Source of the DNA: Chrysomallon squamiferum
Lineage: Eukaryota; Mollusca; Gastropoda; Neomphalida; Peltospiridae
Reading direction: 5' to 3'
Assembly (NCBI GenBank): GCA_012295275.1
Contig: CM022679.1
Location: 4,997,157-5,061,156 of the forward strand
DNA: 64,000 nt
The translations under genes were made by a program, and so were the position numbers. A model generated the notes under the pieces. That model ran no database searches, was not told the DNA's origin, and saw only the letters and a program-made list of their open reading frames with translations. This document shows, piece by piece, positions 1 to 17,437 of the stretch. The number at the start of each line of letters is the position of its first letter. Position 1 is the first letter of the stretch.

Positions 1-941
1 TGCCTACAATTTGTTGGAATATTTCTTTCTTGGTACTTTTCAGTTCTAGTATGAGTAAACAGAAAAAGAGGCTGTTATTGAAAATTATGTTTTCAATTAA
101 TAATCATGGGTTGCCGTTTTATCGTTTTGCTTTTTGAGTATGATTTATAAACACATCGGCCCCCAGGGTCTACGAATGGTCATGCCATTGGGGTCGATTA
201 TCTTTCGAGTCCATTTTAAATAATACTAATAGTTTTCTTAAATATAAATATGTCACAAATATTACATTTTTATAATAATAAGGATATTTTATATTTATTT
301 ATTTATTTATTTATTTATTTTAAACAAATATAATAATCATATGATTGCAAAAGTAATGAATTTAATTTTCAAGGTTGATCCAATCTAAGGGAGGTAATAG
401 AGAGTACACCACTGAAGTAGTCAGCACGTTTAATAAAATCTTCAGACCGCAAACAATTTCTTTCTTTAACTTTTGAAATAATGCAAATAAAAACAAAACA
501 ATGTACCGTCTGCAGTAGCTGGACAACTTGCAAGAAGACATAATTCACGGAACTTGACAAAAACTTCGAGACAAAAAATACATGCGTCACTCTTTTCGTC
601 CTTTTGACACATAAGATTTCTTCCGGAATATTTTCTAATGGTAAACTGAATTTTAAATGATAATCTAATAGGAATTATTATGTGAAAAATACTCGATAGC
701 CAAGAAAAACACCAAGATGTAAGAAATATAATTTTTATCTTAAAATCTTTATAATTATTTCTGCAGATAATTTCTTTTTAATGTCGGTGGTACTCGTTTA
801 TTTTCGGATATTTTACGGGAAAAGACGAACGCTTAACAACTTCCTGTGAAGATTTCAGCACGTGTATTTTATAGACTTGAATTATAAAACTTTATTAGCA
901 TATATTGTCTTCTAATATTTTAACATTCTGATCACCTTATA
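1..941. other. AT-rich flank upstream of TMA16, no supported gene
   Basis: Mostly low-complexity AT sequence with a TTTA tetranucleotide run near 293-320. A GC-richer island at about 155-215 has no recognisable content. ETS-like TTCCGG near 619 and TTCCTG near 840 sit in the presumed TMA16 promoter area. A 59-codon minus-strand frame (362-541) is open but has no recognisable homology or splice support. Confidence 0.4.
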
Positions 942-947
942 TTGACA

Positions 948-1457
948 ATGCCAAAAGCACCAAAAGCAAAGGTCGGCCAAGACAAAAAGGTAATTCACCC
1001 AAACAGCCGAAAAGCTCAAAGCTTGGCACGAAAAGGTTTTCGAGAACTTCGTATAAACAAACAAAAATCAGCAAGAAATAAATACGATATTCTAGCAGAG
1101 AAGTTGTTATGGTTTAAAGAACACATGGATACTGATAAAAAGTTGTATACAAAGCGTGAACTTGTGGACTTGGTAAATGAATATCGTCACAGATTTGATG
1201 AAGAACTTGAACAAATTGCTATCGTAAACAGTTTGAAAGGTCGAGACAAACAACAGTTCGTTTCCAGAGAAGCAGCAATAAAATTAACTACAGAAAAAGA
1301 TGATAGTGAATTCAGCAGTTGTGGAATAGAAGTCCCTGATTTAATAAATGGACAACACTGCGAAATTTTCAAAAAGTGGGATGGAGAAATTAAATACATA
1401 CCAAATATTAAATTGAGAAAAATATCACAAACAGATGTCGATAGACTGGAAAAATGA
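948..1457 (+). CDS. TMA16: TMA16-like ribosome biogenesis factor, single exon
   Basis: An uninterrupted frame of 169 residues beginning MPKAPKAKVGQDKKVIHPNS. The lysine-rich start, the HPNSRKA(Q)xLxRKxxR block and the following helical region (KLLWFKEHMD, then LVDLVNEYRHRFDEELEQI) are the pattern of the TMA16 family (C4orf43 in human), a nuclear protein that associates with pre-60S ribosomal particles. An in-frame ATG lies two codons upstream at 942; I chose 948 because MPKxxK is the family's usual start. No intron is needed to cover the family length, which is notable beside the many-exon genes around it. The nearest downstream AATAAA-type signals are AT-rich and ambiguous (about 1750 and 1835). 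Identity is from family recognition, not a search. Confidence 0.87.
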   Translation: MPKAPKAKVGQDKKVIHPNSRKAQSLARKGFRELRINKQKSARNKYDILAEKLLWFKEHMDTDKKLYTKRELVDLVNEYRHRFDEELEQIAIVNSLKGRDKQQFVSREAAIKLTTEKDDSEFSSCGIEVPDLINGQHCEIFKKWDGEIKYIPNIKLRKISQTDVDRLEK

Positions 1458-1689
1458 CAATTCATATGAGCGGATATTTTTTTTTATGAAGATTGAAGAA
1501 AGGTGATACCAACATAATGGCCTAACTACAACAGGAAAATCACTTCTGGATAAATACATTTACAACTGAAGTTTATTCATAAATGTTCAACTGATTTGGA
1601 GAAATTAACATTTCAGTGTGTTTGTGTCTCGCCTTCGAACTTTTTGAGAGAAAAAAAAAACGATCTCGAATGCATTAACAAACAGACAA

Positions 1690-1741
<52 letters not shown>

Positions 1742-3112
1742 TAAATAACAAATAAAAAAATGTCACAATAACTGAAGAATATATGTGAAACACAGGCAAA
1801 TGTTTGTTTTCTCATATCCAACAATGAAAAATACCAAATAAAATGCTAAAATACACATTTTCATAATTATTTTGTTTCGGATGTTTATAACATATTTACT
1901 GAATTTACTTTAGATGTGCATTGTTTAAATATATATTATTAAGAAAAAAAAAAGTTTAAATTTTTTATTTAGAAGAATGTAATTATCACTTAATTCTTAG
2001 TGTATTTTTAAGTTGGTGCTAGGTGTTAAATATGCCAGAGATGTGATTACCATTTAGCAAAATTTTTGAATTTATTATTTTAAATATTTTATTCAGATAT
2101 TATATGTATATGAAGATTTACTTGGCTTTTAATGAAAAGATTTGAAGCATGGTTCTTGGCATAATAATACATTGTAGTCAGTAGGTATCTTTGTTGCATA
2201 GATTACTAATTCTCACTTATAATACACACACATCCAAGTGCCTAAAAGTAATTTTGATAGCAAGAATAAGCTTTACTGAATTGCAAGTAGCAGTTGAATG
2301 GATTTTTATTTTTTCAGTTATCATTAAATTTTTTTTTTCTTCTGAAAAATAGTATGCTGCTTTAAAATAGCACTCCCATTTAACATCACTTTACCATTTT
2401 ATTAATTTCAACTACTTTTGCTTTAGGTATAGATAGATGAAATATGCAGTTAAAAGAAAAACAAACCATTATAAACACTAGATTTGGTTTAATTCATTTT
2501 CAATCAGTAAATTTGTACAGCTAAAAATTGCAAGAAATCATTGGTGTTAAAAATTAAATATAAATGTCTATTACAAGAAATATTAAATCTTGTGAGGATT
2601 GTAACTTGGTTTGTATGATTTTTCAACAGATGTTGAAAGGAAACTACTAAAATATTTATTAAAATTGACAAAATATATTTTTTCTTCCCCTTCTTAAATT
2701 AAATTTCTTTGTTTAATTCATCTTCTCTATTGTAGACAATGCAGATTTATCAAACCTAAAAAAAGACCTAGTTTAGACAATTGATATGGCCTGACATTTG
2801 TTATCTACCATATTGTAACTCTGCAACAAGTTAATTACTACAATCCAATGACTATAGAACACTTTTTATTCATCAAATATTCTAGTGTTTATAAGCCATT
2901 TCTTGTTGATAGTTCAAATGATGGAATTTTGAACTATTGACTGCATTAAAATACGGGGAAAATCCTCCATTAATAACAGAAGTATAATCCTTCTACAACA
3001 TATCGGTCTGGCCAGTGGCTTTATTTTTGTTATTAAGACGATAATGTTTAACAAGATTCTGTAATTAAAACTGAACTGTTTTGTAAATATGTACATAAAC
3101 TGCTAGAACTAT
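1458..3112. other. Intergenic, TMA16 and PCNA 3' flanks facing each other
   Basis: TMA16 (+) and PCNA (-) converge here. The stretch holds an AAT trinucleotide run (about 1690-1739) and otherwise AT-rich unique sequence. A minus-strand AATAAA (plus-strand tttatt, 3020-3025) lies about 90 bases past the PCNA stop codon and is the likely PCNA poly(A) signal. Nothing else gene-like was seen. Confidence 0.5.
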
Positions 3113-6080
<2,968 letters not shown>

Positions 6081-6250
6081 TTAGTTTCGAAACAAAATAC
6101 AGAAGTAAAATTAGTAACAGATTTGTCTTATATAAGACAGTAACTAAATATTCGCAGTAAATTGTAATCTGAAAGAGATTATCTCAGATTTAATGAAAAC
6201 ATAAAATTTGCTACTTTCTTTATTCGTTCTCTTTCACAAATGTCAGTCTC

Positions 6251-6303
6251 GCGCCAAATTTTCACAATGGCGCCAAATGTTCTGAAAGGGTTATTTTCAT
6301 TGG
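6251..6303 (-). promoter_or_regulatory. PCNA promoter: two E2F sites and an inverted CCAAT box
   Basis: Reading the minus strand, TTTGGCGC occurs twice (6258-6251 and 6277-6270), each a perfect match to the E2F/DP consensus TTTSSCGC, spaced 19 bases. CCAAT follows at 6303-6299. They lie about 180-230 bases upstream of the PCNA start codon. E2F plus NF-Y is a known pairing in S-phase gene promoters, and PCNA is a classic E2F target; use in this organism is inferred. Confidence 0.7.
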
Positions 6304-7888
6304 ATGTTTTATTTTATTTATTTATATCAATAGAAACGAGACCTCTGGCAGCTATTGAACTAAATGTAATCGAGACTTCGCATCTCAGAATTTTTTAAAT
6401 TATAATTCATGTACTTAAAATACAATATTGCTACAATACGCATAGAAGTAATTTCTTTAGAAAAGGCTAATAAAGTTTTTATTATTTTGTTTAAATTTAT
6501 TTATAGAAGGAAACAACTAAAACAAATTAACAATATAACAAAAATAGGCCTTTAAAATAATAAAATAAAATAAAATAAAATAAATGTTTTAATTATTTTC
6601 TTAATTTACTAAGTGATTTTCGTAAAAGACATGCTGATGTGTGCCACTGGCAGTGTGCATCTAAATGAAGGTGTCACGATATTTTTGCTGACTGCACAGT
6701 TGTTCACCCCAAAAGTTAAATTATTGGTAATTGATACCACCAGTTTGTGAGTGTGTATTGGTGTTTTTGTTAGTTTTTACGGTGGAGGGGTTATTCTTTG
6801 AAATATATTTAAACTATTATGAAAATGGTTTATTTTGAAATTACTAAGAAAAAAGCATACATGTAAATACAGCCGCAACAACAATTACAACATCTATTAG
6901 TATATATCACTGAAAATAATTTTAATTATATTAGTTAATAATCATGTTAATAACATATATTTCAATAAATATAGGTAGAAATGGCGATGGGCAGATATCC
7001 ATTTTGTTGGACAGTCAGTTCGATTCTAAACGGATGTAATTGTTGTTTCTATATTTACACATATGCATTTGTTAAATATGAAAATAAAATTTCCTATAAT
7101 TATAATAATAATAAAATAAGCAAAATAAAACTTCAGATTAATTTTAAAACTCAAATAAATTTGTCCAACATTCTTTTGAATAACATTTTTCTTGCTTTTA
7201 ATATCTATAAACTGGTTTTGGTTATCAAAAACTTTTCTGTTCCAAAATTACTAACGTAAACCAGTTTGGAGGTGATAATGGCGGATTGCATTTGTCAGTG
7301 TCGGTGATTGACCAAGTAAAGAGCCAAATAATTGTTTATTTTTACGAAAAGTTGACATTTCGTTACATTTGTGATCGCTACATCAACTGTGTAAGCATTA
7401 TATTTATACCACATTGTTAAAAGAGCTAACAGTACATAAATACGAATGTGTAAAAGTGTGTGACGCAAACAGATCGAAAGAAATGTTATTTCGCAGTTGT
7501 CAATACATTTTGTTAAGACTTTTAAAAAGAGTGATTTGTACTTTAAATTGGTTCGCTTTCCGTTCTAATAATTACTTTTTAGTACGCTTTTAATAAGTTT
7601 AATCGAAAAGATATTTAATAATAATGTTGCAATGTAAAAGTTATAATAAAAGAAAAATAAGTTAATAACAGATTCTTAGATTGGACAAATTTTAATAAGA
7701 AACACCAAACACATTCCACCCAACAAAAAAATAAATAAAACTAGCCTTCATAACAATTTGCAGTATAACATATCTATTAAAAAACAACAAATGTCTTTAA
7801 AAACACAAAAACAAAACATAACCCCAAAACAACCCCCCCCCAAAATCCACAACCATTATCATTAGTTTTTTTATTTTCAGAAATAATT
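6304..7888. other. PCNA-MICU1 divergent intergenic region with possible MICU1 5'UTR
   Basis: PCNA (-) and MICU1 (+) are transcribed away from each other across this AT-rich stretch. ATGGCGG (about 7278-7284) resembles a YY1-type initiator motif and may mark the MICU1 start region. The string ttattttcag ends at 7880, directly before the MICU1 start-codon exon, so a non-coding first exon upstream is likely but its limits cannot be set. No other gene was seen. Confidence 0.4.
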
Positions 7889-8960
7889 ATGTGGCGATCA
7901 AGCATTCTGAAACCTGCTTTAAGTGTTGGGCTGAAAAAAACGCGAACTAGCGTCCTGTCGCCAAGTTTTTGCCAGAAGACACAGGCACTTAGCACAGCTA
8001 AGTTTGGCAGAATTCAGCATTATCAAAAACACCCTCTGAGTTATGAAAGGCCAACTTGGACATCGTTAGCTAGACTGCAGTCAGCAGTGACGCCAACCAG
8101 TTCTGCCGCTGTCCACACATCTGCTGTGTCGTTTGACAAAAACAAGACTTACACCAATTTTGGTCACACGAGAAAACATGTCAGCAAACATGCCTTTACA
8201 TACAGCATGTTTCTGGGAATTTCTTTCTTTCTGTTTTTTGGATTTGATGTGTAAGTGCAAATTTGATCAGCATTAACTTATATTTCTCTAATTGAGATGT
8301 ATGTATGAAAACAAGAATAAAACTGAAATAGTAATGTTGTAATGTTGAATAAGTATATATTTCCCAGTTACGTGTAACAGCTGTTGTTTAAATGTTCACA
8401 GAATAGTAGCATTCTGTTTATTATATTCAAGTTTGTTTTATTTTAAAATTTATTTTTAATAATGATTAACTCTCTAACAGTTTCAATAAACTGGTGTGCA
8501 TAACTGAAAAAATTATAAAATGACATCTTATAATTATGGATCCATCTGCAAATTAATTATTGTTTCTTCATAAATAAATTGACCTTGGTGAAGGTTGATG
8601 CTTTTCTCAAATCATGATCTGCCACTTGGACTTTGTTTCTTTTTAAATATGAAGATGTTCCACTGAGTTTTCATGTTTTATTGTTTGTTTGTGTGTTTGT
8701 ATTGTTATTTTGTGTGGATATATAAATGTGTAAATCTGTCAGTATTTCCCTTCAGCTACACCAGGATAGTGAAATGGCTGACAGTTGATGCTGCATCAGC
8801 TGAAGTCGAGGGTCAGGATGGAAGTGACATGAACGAAAAAGAAGGCGAAAGTCCAAAAAAGAAGAAAAAAAGAATTGGATTTCGTGACAGAAAAGTAATT
8901 TATAAAACCTTAAATGTTACAAAAAAGTCACAAGTCATGTTTTAGTGAGGGGGAAAAGAA

Positions 8961-9006
<46 letters not shown>

Positions 9007-12000
9007 TGTGTGTGTGTCATGTATGTCAGTAACCTGCTTTTGGTATTATTGTCTTTGCTGAATTGAGTTAAAAATGGAATTCATTGGGATGATTTCACTT
9101 TGTTGTAAATATTTTTCTTAGAATTTTAGTATTTTTCCCTTTTCATTGGTAATGATTGTAATTTGTTACTTTAATTCACTTTCTTTCTGTTTGTATTTAC
9201 CACCTGTCCATCTTTTTCACTGACTTTCTCTTATTCTCACTATACCTTGTTTCATGTACGGGTGTATAAAAGTTAATACTGATGTGGTTTGTTTTTAGAT
9301 AATTGGATATGAAGATCGTATTCGGGCATACTCAACACCTGATAAAGTTTTTCGTTACTTTGCCACACTCAAAGTGCACCAGCAAAATGGGGAATGGGAG
9401 GTGTTTATGACCCCAGAGGACTTTGTCCGATCAATAACACCTGGACTAAAACAGCCTGACGGTGAGTGACAAACAAAATTAGTCAGCATTAATTTACATT
9501 CTTGGTATCAGGCCTTGTAGAATTATTAATGTGTTTTAAAAATGTTTTAGGATATAAATTATAAAAATATGTTCTTTAATAATCAATTTAAAATGTCATG
9601 AAATTCTAATAAAACATTTGATGTAATCATTGATCCAACCAGTTTTATTTTAAAAAGTTACAGAATATGAATCTTAATAATGTATTTCAAAATAAATCAG
9701 CTTTTAAATTTATTTATTTATTTATTTATCAAGGTTTCTTTATATATTTTGAATGAAAGTCTTTTGTTTTCTTATTCATAGGTCTTGGCCTTGATCAGTT
9801 TAGGAAATTTGACCCTAAGGTATGTTTTTATTTAGACATTATTATAATTATTATTATTTTTTTTTCATGTGCTAGTCAGATTAAAAAACAAAATTTTATG
9901 TGAACACAAGTCCTCTAGATCAAATCACTTTGAAATGTATCTTTGGTGACATAAACAAATACTGAAAAAGTTAATACATTTTGCACGTTTTCAAATTTCA
10001 TTTAATTTTTATTTTTTTATTTTTTTATTTTTTTTAGTACTTGTTAATAATCGAGTATGGCAGAGATATTATAAGCCTCTAAGTTTTCATAGGCTGCTAT
10101 TTTGATTTATTTCATAATTAACTGTGTGTAAATCTTGACAAATATAGAAACTTTTCAATAATTTCCGTTATGATGATAAAAGATAATAAAGAAAAGTAAG
10201 TATGTTATTAGAATAGTTACAATAATAATCACTTGTAAATGAAACAAAAACAAACATTTCATTATTTATATACATGAAATGGCATCAAAAAATAAAAGAA
10301 AAAAGGTAATCTCCAAATGTTTTTTGTTTTTAATTTTTTAATTATTATTATTAAAGATTGTTGTTTTTCAACAGTTTGTATTTAGACCATTTGTTTGTGT
10401 CATCAGAAATACACTTTAACTTCATTCTTTGATGTTCCTTTAATGTTTTTAATTTCTGGTTCCACCAAAATAATTATCAGAATACATTTTTGTCTTATCT
10501 TTTCCATTTTATTTATTTATTAATTATTTTATGTTTTTGAGTTAACCTTTCACAAAAATCATGTTTTGTTGCATTAACAAATAAAAAATCCAAACATTTC
10601 CAAGCTTAAAAAAAAAAAAAAAAAAAAAAGTATACTAATAATGGAAAATAATTAAATAAGACTATTTTAAATGCATTTAAATCTAAAATAGTACATGAAA
10701 TTATTATATATTAAAATGATTTTTGTTTTCAAATTATTGTTTGACAAAATCACATAGGAAATATGACTTAAGTAACTGTTACAATTATTTTATTAATATG
10801 TCATTTCATTTTAATTTTATTTACTTGACCTTATAAATTTTACTTTTAACTAAATCACTTCTTTCAGCAACTAGATTCGATCTGCTGAATAATGATTCTA
10901 ATATTTTGTAAACAGTGTCATGTAACAAATAAAATATTAAATGTGCATGAAAATGTGGTTAACTGGTAGATTTGTCTTAAAGTGGCTTTTGAAGCTTTCA
11001 TAGGCATTTGTGTTAATGTTTTCTTTTAATAGTCTTAAAGAATTTGATAAAAAATAGATTTAATTGTATTAGTTTATAGTGTTTTTTTAGTGTAATATAG
11101 CTATGATAATCACAGTAAAATATTAATAATTTCTTCTTGTTAATTTCAGTAAAGATTAAAATGTTTTAAAATATTTTTAATTATTGATATTGTGTTTTAT
11201 TTATTGATTTGTTTAACAAATTTAAATAATTTTATTTTCATGCCATAGATAATTTTCCCTTAGTTTTTCCACTGCACGTAATAAATTTATTTTGAAAAAA
11301 GATTTTTGATGATTTCCATGGATAATATTTACGTTAAAGCTGTAGATAATTGCAAAAAACAAAAACAAAAAACAATTCATAACTTTTTTTAAATAAAAAA
11401 AAATAAAAAATAAATAAATAAAACTGTATATGAATGAATACAGTATTGCTTCTAGAACATTTTTCAACAATAAATAAACAAGTAAGTAAATAAGTAAAAA
11501 TATTTTTTTACTGTATACAGGATGGGCCAAGACCCCAGTGAACCTCGTCTTGGGATGAGTACCAGACTTTGATGTTTCTGGATGGGCACCATAGATTATA
11601 ACATCTGTTATTTAACTTGAATAGATAAACATTTAACTGAGCTGCATACTGTGTGCCTGCATATTGAAACAAAATAAATTTACATGATTAGAACTTGAAT
11701 CACATTGGTGAAATTTATACGAACAGAAGATAATTCAAACTGTACAAATAAACTTTGAATCGACCTTAAAATAAATTAATACTTCAAGCTGTTATTGTAT
11801 GTGACCAGTTTTATTTTTGTTTATTAACCTTGTGGATTATTCTAACATTAAAAAATGTTCTGTTAAAAAGGATATGTTTTTGTTTTCTTTTAATTTTTTA
11901 AATTTTAATTTTTTTTTTGATAAATATTTTTGTTACTCATGTGCACGCCAAGGTGGAGTATTTGAGAAATTTCAGAGAATATGCAATGTGCATATTTAGT

Positions 12001-13114
12001 ATTTTACACATCAAATGCATTAAAGATGGGTTTTTTCAAGTATTTTTAAATATATTATTGGAATAAATCTACAATTATTAATGAATATTTCTGCTTTTAT
12101 TCAGTTTTACAGGCCTCTAGAATCTGTGAGAGTATTATCATTTTGTTTATGTTTTGGTTTTAAGAAATAGTGAATTTATGAAAATATTTAGATTTTATGG
12201 GGATTGGATTTTAGTTATTTGTAAAAAAAATTTTAATTAAATTTTTCTTTAATTTCTTTATCAATTCTGACACCAACAAAGTTCTGTTACTTTATTTCCA
12301 CTATTATTTAGAATTTGCTTTTGCTATAATGTTTTATTTATTTTTTAATTATTATTATTTTTTTTATGTATTTATAAATTATAACCATTCCATTGCTGCA
12401 GTCAACTCTTAAATTCTTTGGTTTTTCTTCAGAGGTCAAAATGTCCTAATTGTAAATAATAATTATCTTATTATTTTTGTTATATTTATGTTTGAATGAT
12501 AAACAAAAATATAGGATTATTTTTTATTTCATTTTATTTTATTCTATTTTATTAATTTCTTTTTCTTTCATTACAGTATTTTAGTACTTTTTATTCATTA
12601 TTATCCTATTATTTTCTTTTTTTTATAATCTACAAAAATTACTAGTGTTGTTACATTTATTTAAAAACAACAATAAAGAAAAAATAAAATATAGATATAC
12701 AAATTAAAAATAATTTTTTAAAAGTAGTTGTAATAGAAATAAAAAATATTAATGCTTTATAATAGTAATAGAATAAACTAATGCAAGAAATCACTTTTAA
12801 GTTTCTTAAAACAAGGACATTTTTACCACTGAACTTTTTTTTGTGTGCAAGCAATGGATGACTTCAATTTTCTTACACCTGATTTTGTTACATTTTTATC
12901 TATCCAGGAATTTGAGAAAGATGGCAAATCACAGGTGCACTTCATATATATTATATAAATATACTACCTTGAACTTCGTATGCTTCTAGTGCCCTTCTAT
13001 CTGCTTGCCTGGCCAGTTTAATTTTAAAAAGAAAATTAAAAAAACACACTAATCAGATGTAATCCAAAATTAGAAATTCTTCACTATATATTCTATTGTT
13101 TTTAACTTTATTAT

Positions 13115-13146
<32 letters not shown>

Positions 13147-14415
13147 TATTTTATTTTATTTTATTTTATTTTATTTTATTTTATTTTACTTTACTTTATT
13201 TTATTAATATTTTATTCTATTTTATTTTATTATTATTATTTTTTTTTTTCTCACTTTTATTATTTAATCCTTTTTAGAGAAAATGTATTATTATTATTAA
13301 TAATAATATATGTGTTGAATAATCTTTCTTAATTAAACATTATTATTTTATATAAATCCATCATGATTTTTCATTTATATCTTCAGTTTTATATGTTTAC
13401 CTTTGGATTACAAAAATTAATGAATTAATTTTGTTTTTAAAATTATGGCTGCAAATATTGCTGTTTTCTTAGAGTGATTTTTCTGTTTTCTGTTTGTAGT
13501 GTTGTGTTTCTTAAAATTATTATTTCAAGTTGTAATATTGGTTCTCTGGTGGTTTTGTTTCTTTGTTTGGTATTGTTAATATCTCGTTTGAATATTAAAC
13601 ATACTAAATGTAGAAAATAAACTTCATTAAATACATATTAATATGATTTAAAAATTTTGACAGTCTTTGAAAATTTTACTATTAATATAATTATACTGAA
13701 GTGGCTTATTAATTCTGAGCTTTTTTGATGGGTGGATTTGTGAGTTTTGTTTCACTGATTTATTTTTTATTTTTTACAATTTTCAATATTAGCCTTAATA
13801 ACGTGTTATAAAATAACTACAAATTATACAGATTTAAATTAATTTCACTAATGAAGTGTAAATATTAATAAACTAGTCATTTAATTCTGTTTTGTTCTGT
13901 TTTAAGCAATTTCATGCATACTGCTGTAATAAAAGTAATTGAACTGGCTAAATGTTAAGTTTAAAAAAACAAATAAATTTATCATATTGCAATTTTAAAT
14001 ATCAGTTAATGAATGTCAGTTATTTCTAATTTTAATATCAGTTATTTCTAATTTTATTTTGTTAAAAATTTCCAATGAATTATCTTTTATTAGAAATATA
14101 ATCCACGTTAAACACAATAAAATCTATAATAATCTTCTTTAGTAAACCTAAAATTAGATGTTACAATGATCTGGCCTTATTTTATTTTTTTGAAGTATTG
14201 CTGTTGTTGTTTTTTTTTTAATTTTTTAATAATTTTTTTAACAATATTGCAGTGACTATATTATAAATATATAACATTTACACAATAATAAAAATATAAA
14301 AAGTCACTTAAGCAGTTAGTATTCATAATTATATAATTAGTATTCACAATGAACTAGTCACATGACATGGTTTTTATTTACCATATATGAATTATTATTA
14401 TTATTATTGTTATTA

Positions 14416-14454
<39 letters not shown>

Positions 14455-15108
14455 ATTATATTTATAAATACTTTGAACCTTTGCAAATAAAATAAAGTTT
14501 CTTAAGAAATATATAATTACTATCGATAATGAAGTAATCACACAGTGCTATTTATATACTAATGTTTCTTATTCATTGTGAATTTACTATAAATATAATT
14601 ATTATACCTAATAAAAAATAGACCATACAACTTTGCAAATCTGTTATTGGTATTTATAACACATACACTAAAATATACATTTTTAGAGCTTTAACAGTAG
14701 ATATATATATATATATAATGTATTGTACTTTTAAATATGCTTGCTATATAGAAAAGATTAAATTTAAGGAGAATGGTGGTATGGTCAGATTCATGAAGGT
14801 TCTGTTAGTTTTAATTGAGGTCATCTAACATCTGTATGACCTAAAAGGTTTTTTTTGTTTTGTAGAATAAATCAAAGAGGTTTGGTGTGTTATCATCTTG
14901 TCACATTTATAAAATACTGTATTGACTGGAAGTGGTTAAAAATTTAATTAACAATCCATTGTTTATTTATTTATTTATTTATTTATTTATTACTATTTTT
15001 TTAACTTGCATATTTTATGTTTAATAACTTGAAACTTGTTATTTTGTGTGGTTGCTGCAAAAAAATAATTTTAATCAGTTTTATTATTTAGCGTATGACT
15101 TTCCACAG

Positions 15109-15139
<31 letters not shown>

Positions 15140-15764
15140 TATTTTTGATGGTGAATTAATACTCTCTTGGTATAAGAAAAAAAGTATTAAAGACATAAGA
15201 CATTTTACGATATCATATAATTAAATAAATCAACATTATCTTCAAAGTGACTTAAGATTATGTGACTGGATTAAAAAATTTGTATATAGTAATTAAGAAA
15301 AATATCAGGAAACCCCCCAAACAAAAACAAATAATTTTAAAATAAAAAATAAAGTAAAATAAAGCAGAAAATATATGTGTTTAACAAACAAATAAAAACA
15401 AAACCCTATTTAATAAGCATATAAACTGCAGTGGTTATCCACTGAGTTTAATAATAATTATGCAAATACTCTTAAGTGTTGTTTTTTTAAACATAATGTA
15501 TGCACTTACACAAGTTTACTGATATTTTCTGTGGTCACCAAAAGATGGATAGAGTCAGTGAAATGGTGAGTGTTGCTGTTTTTGATTGGTCAATCCAATT
15601 AACATTTAACATTATTCTAAGCCAATCAAATTTTATCTTGTTTAAGTCTTATTTTTAATTTTTTTCCCACCTTTTTAAGTTATTGCATGCAAAACTGTTT
15701 TTGCATGTCAATTTTTGAAACTAATATTGATTACTGGCTAATATGTTTGAAAAAGCTTTTTTTT

Positions 15765-15795
<31 letters not shown>

Positions 15796-17403
15796 GTTTG
15801 TTTTTGAGTTTGTTGTTATTATTTATTTTATTATTGTTTTGCAGTGGCTTGGTTGTGTTTATAGTTTTAGTCATAATTTTCTTTATTGTTTGAAATTAGA
15901 ACCATTATTTAAATTTTTATTATTTATAGAAGAGAAAAATTCTCAAAAAATATCCTTCAATGTTATTTTTTATAAACAGACAGCTTCAGTGTATGACATA
16001 CATCAACCCAACATAAATATATAGGAATTTTTATTTATTTAATAAGAAAAAGAAATCAATTAAAGACATTAATTAAGGATGTTTGGCATTTAAGTCAAAA
16101 TTATTACTGAAAATTTGAAAGGCTATATAAAAAGAATTTATAATTATTATAACTGGGTAATCCCAAATACTTTTAACAACTGGAAAAGTTTTTGAAAACA
16201 AAGACACACAGATATATATATATGAAATAAAAAGAATTATAAAACTCCCATTAACTGCAGGTAGTAAATATTTGTGGTTTCAATGCAAAGCATTCACATC
16301 AGAGACTCTTTAAAAAATTAATATTATCAAAGGATTAATACCATAATCTAGACGTTAATGACATTTTCAAGTTTTTAGATGTTTGTATATAGAGAGTGAC
16401 ATTGCTAATAGTCGATATGCTCTGAGTAACCTTGAACTATTTTTTCTTTAGAATGAGTTTTGTTGACAGGCCAAATAAGTACCTGGCCTGTATATGTCAC
16501 CTGATCTGTACATTAACAGAGGAGTTGGTTTGTGATATAAAACAGTGCATAGTTTAAAACCCACTTTACACTTAGTATGGAGTTAGGTTATCATGAGCAG
16601 AATAATATTAAATCAAGAACAAACTTAGAAAAACTAACTTTAATTTTTTTTAAAATTGAATGGACAATTATAAACATAGTTAATTTTATAAAATATTAAA
16701 TAGGAAAAAAATAATAATTAGTAATTGTCTGAAAGGTCATTTTTTTTTTTTTTTCATATGTCATATGTCATATGGCCAAGAATTAATGTCAGTTAATTAA
16801 TATCAAAGATTAAGAAATCATGTTAAACAAAATAAGAAAATTATTAATCAAATTTTACTTGCTTTATGAAATAAATTAAAGAATACGCTGAAGTATATAT
16901 TTAAATATATTAAAATCTGAGAAGACTGTTCTGCTCAGTAAGGGTGGGAGAGAGATGGATCACAATCACTGCAGGGTTGAGGTGTGGTATGGCACCAGAC
17001 AGATTGCTAACTACTGCACTAGTCACAGTAACCTAAGTCCATGCTAAGTTGTTTGAAAATAAAAAATTTCACTTTTTTGCTGTGTTCCTTTTGTGCTACA
17101 CCATGACAATTACTGAAGCAGTCAGAGGTTATCTACCCTGAACCTACTGTTTTTTTAAATTTTTAAAATTTTTAAAAATGTTTCTTTTTCTTTTTTCTTT
17201 TCCTTTTTTTTTCTCTCTGAAATGTTTTTTGCAAGTACTTTTTACATTGTTCATTTGTTTATTATGTAGACATTTAAAATATAAACCACTGCATGTAAAA
17301 AATATTTTAGATTTTAAAATCTTTAAAATATATTTTAAGTAAAAAAAAGTTAATGTTCTTTTTGATATAAGAGCATTATTATTACTATTACTATTACTAT
17401 CAC

Positions 17404-17437
<34 letters not shown>

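Noticed and set aside
362-541. 59-codon minus frame (MSSCKLSSYCRRYIVLFLFA...) as a gene divergent from TMA16
   Set aside because: Open and hydrophobic, but short, with no recognisable family and no clear splice structure. Open frames of this size are expected by chance.
15544-15564. Second MICU1 microexon (MDRVSEM) before a good GTGAGT donor
   Set aside because: Phase 0 and a strong donor, but the acceptor side (ACCAAAAG) has no convincing polypyrimidine tract, and no known MICU1 isoform resembles it.
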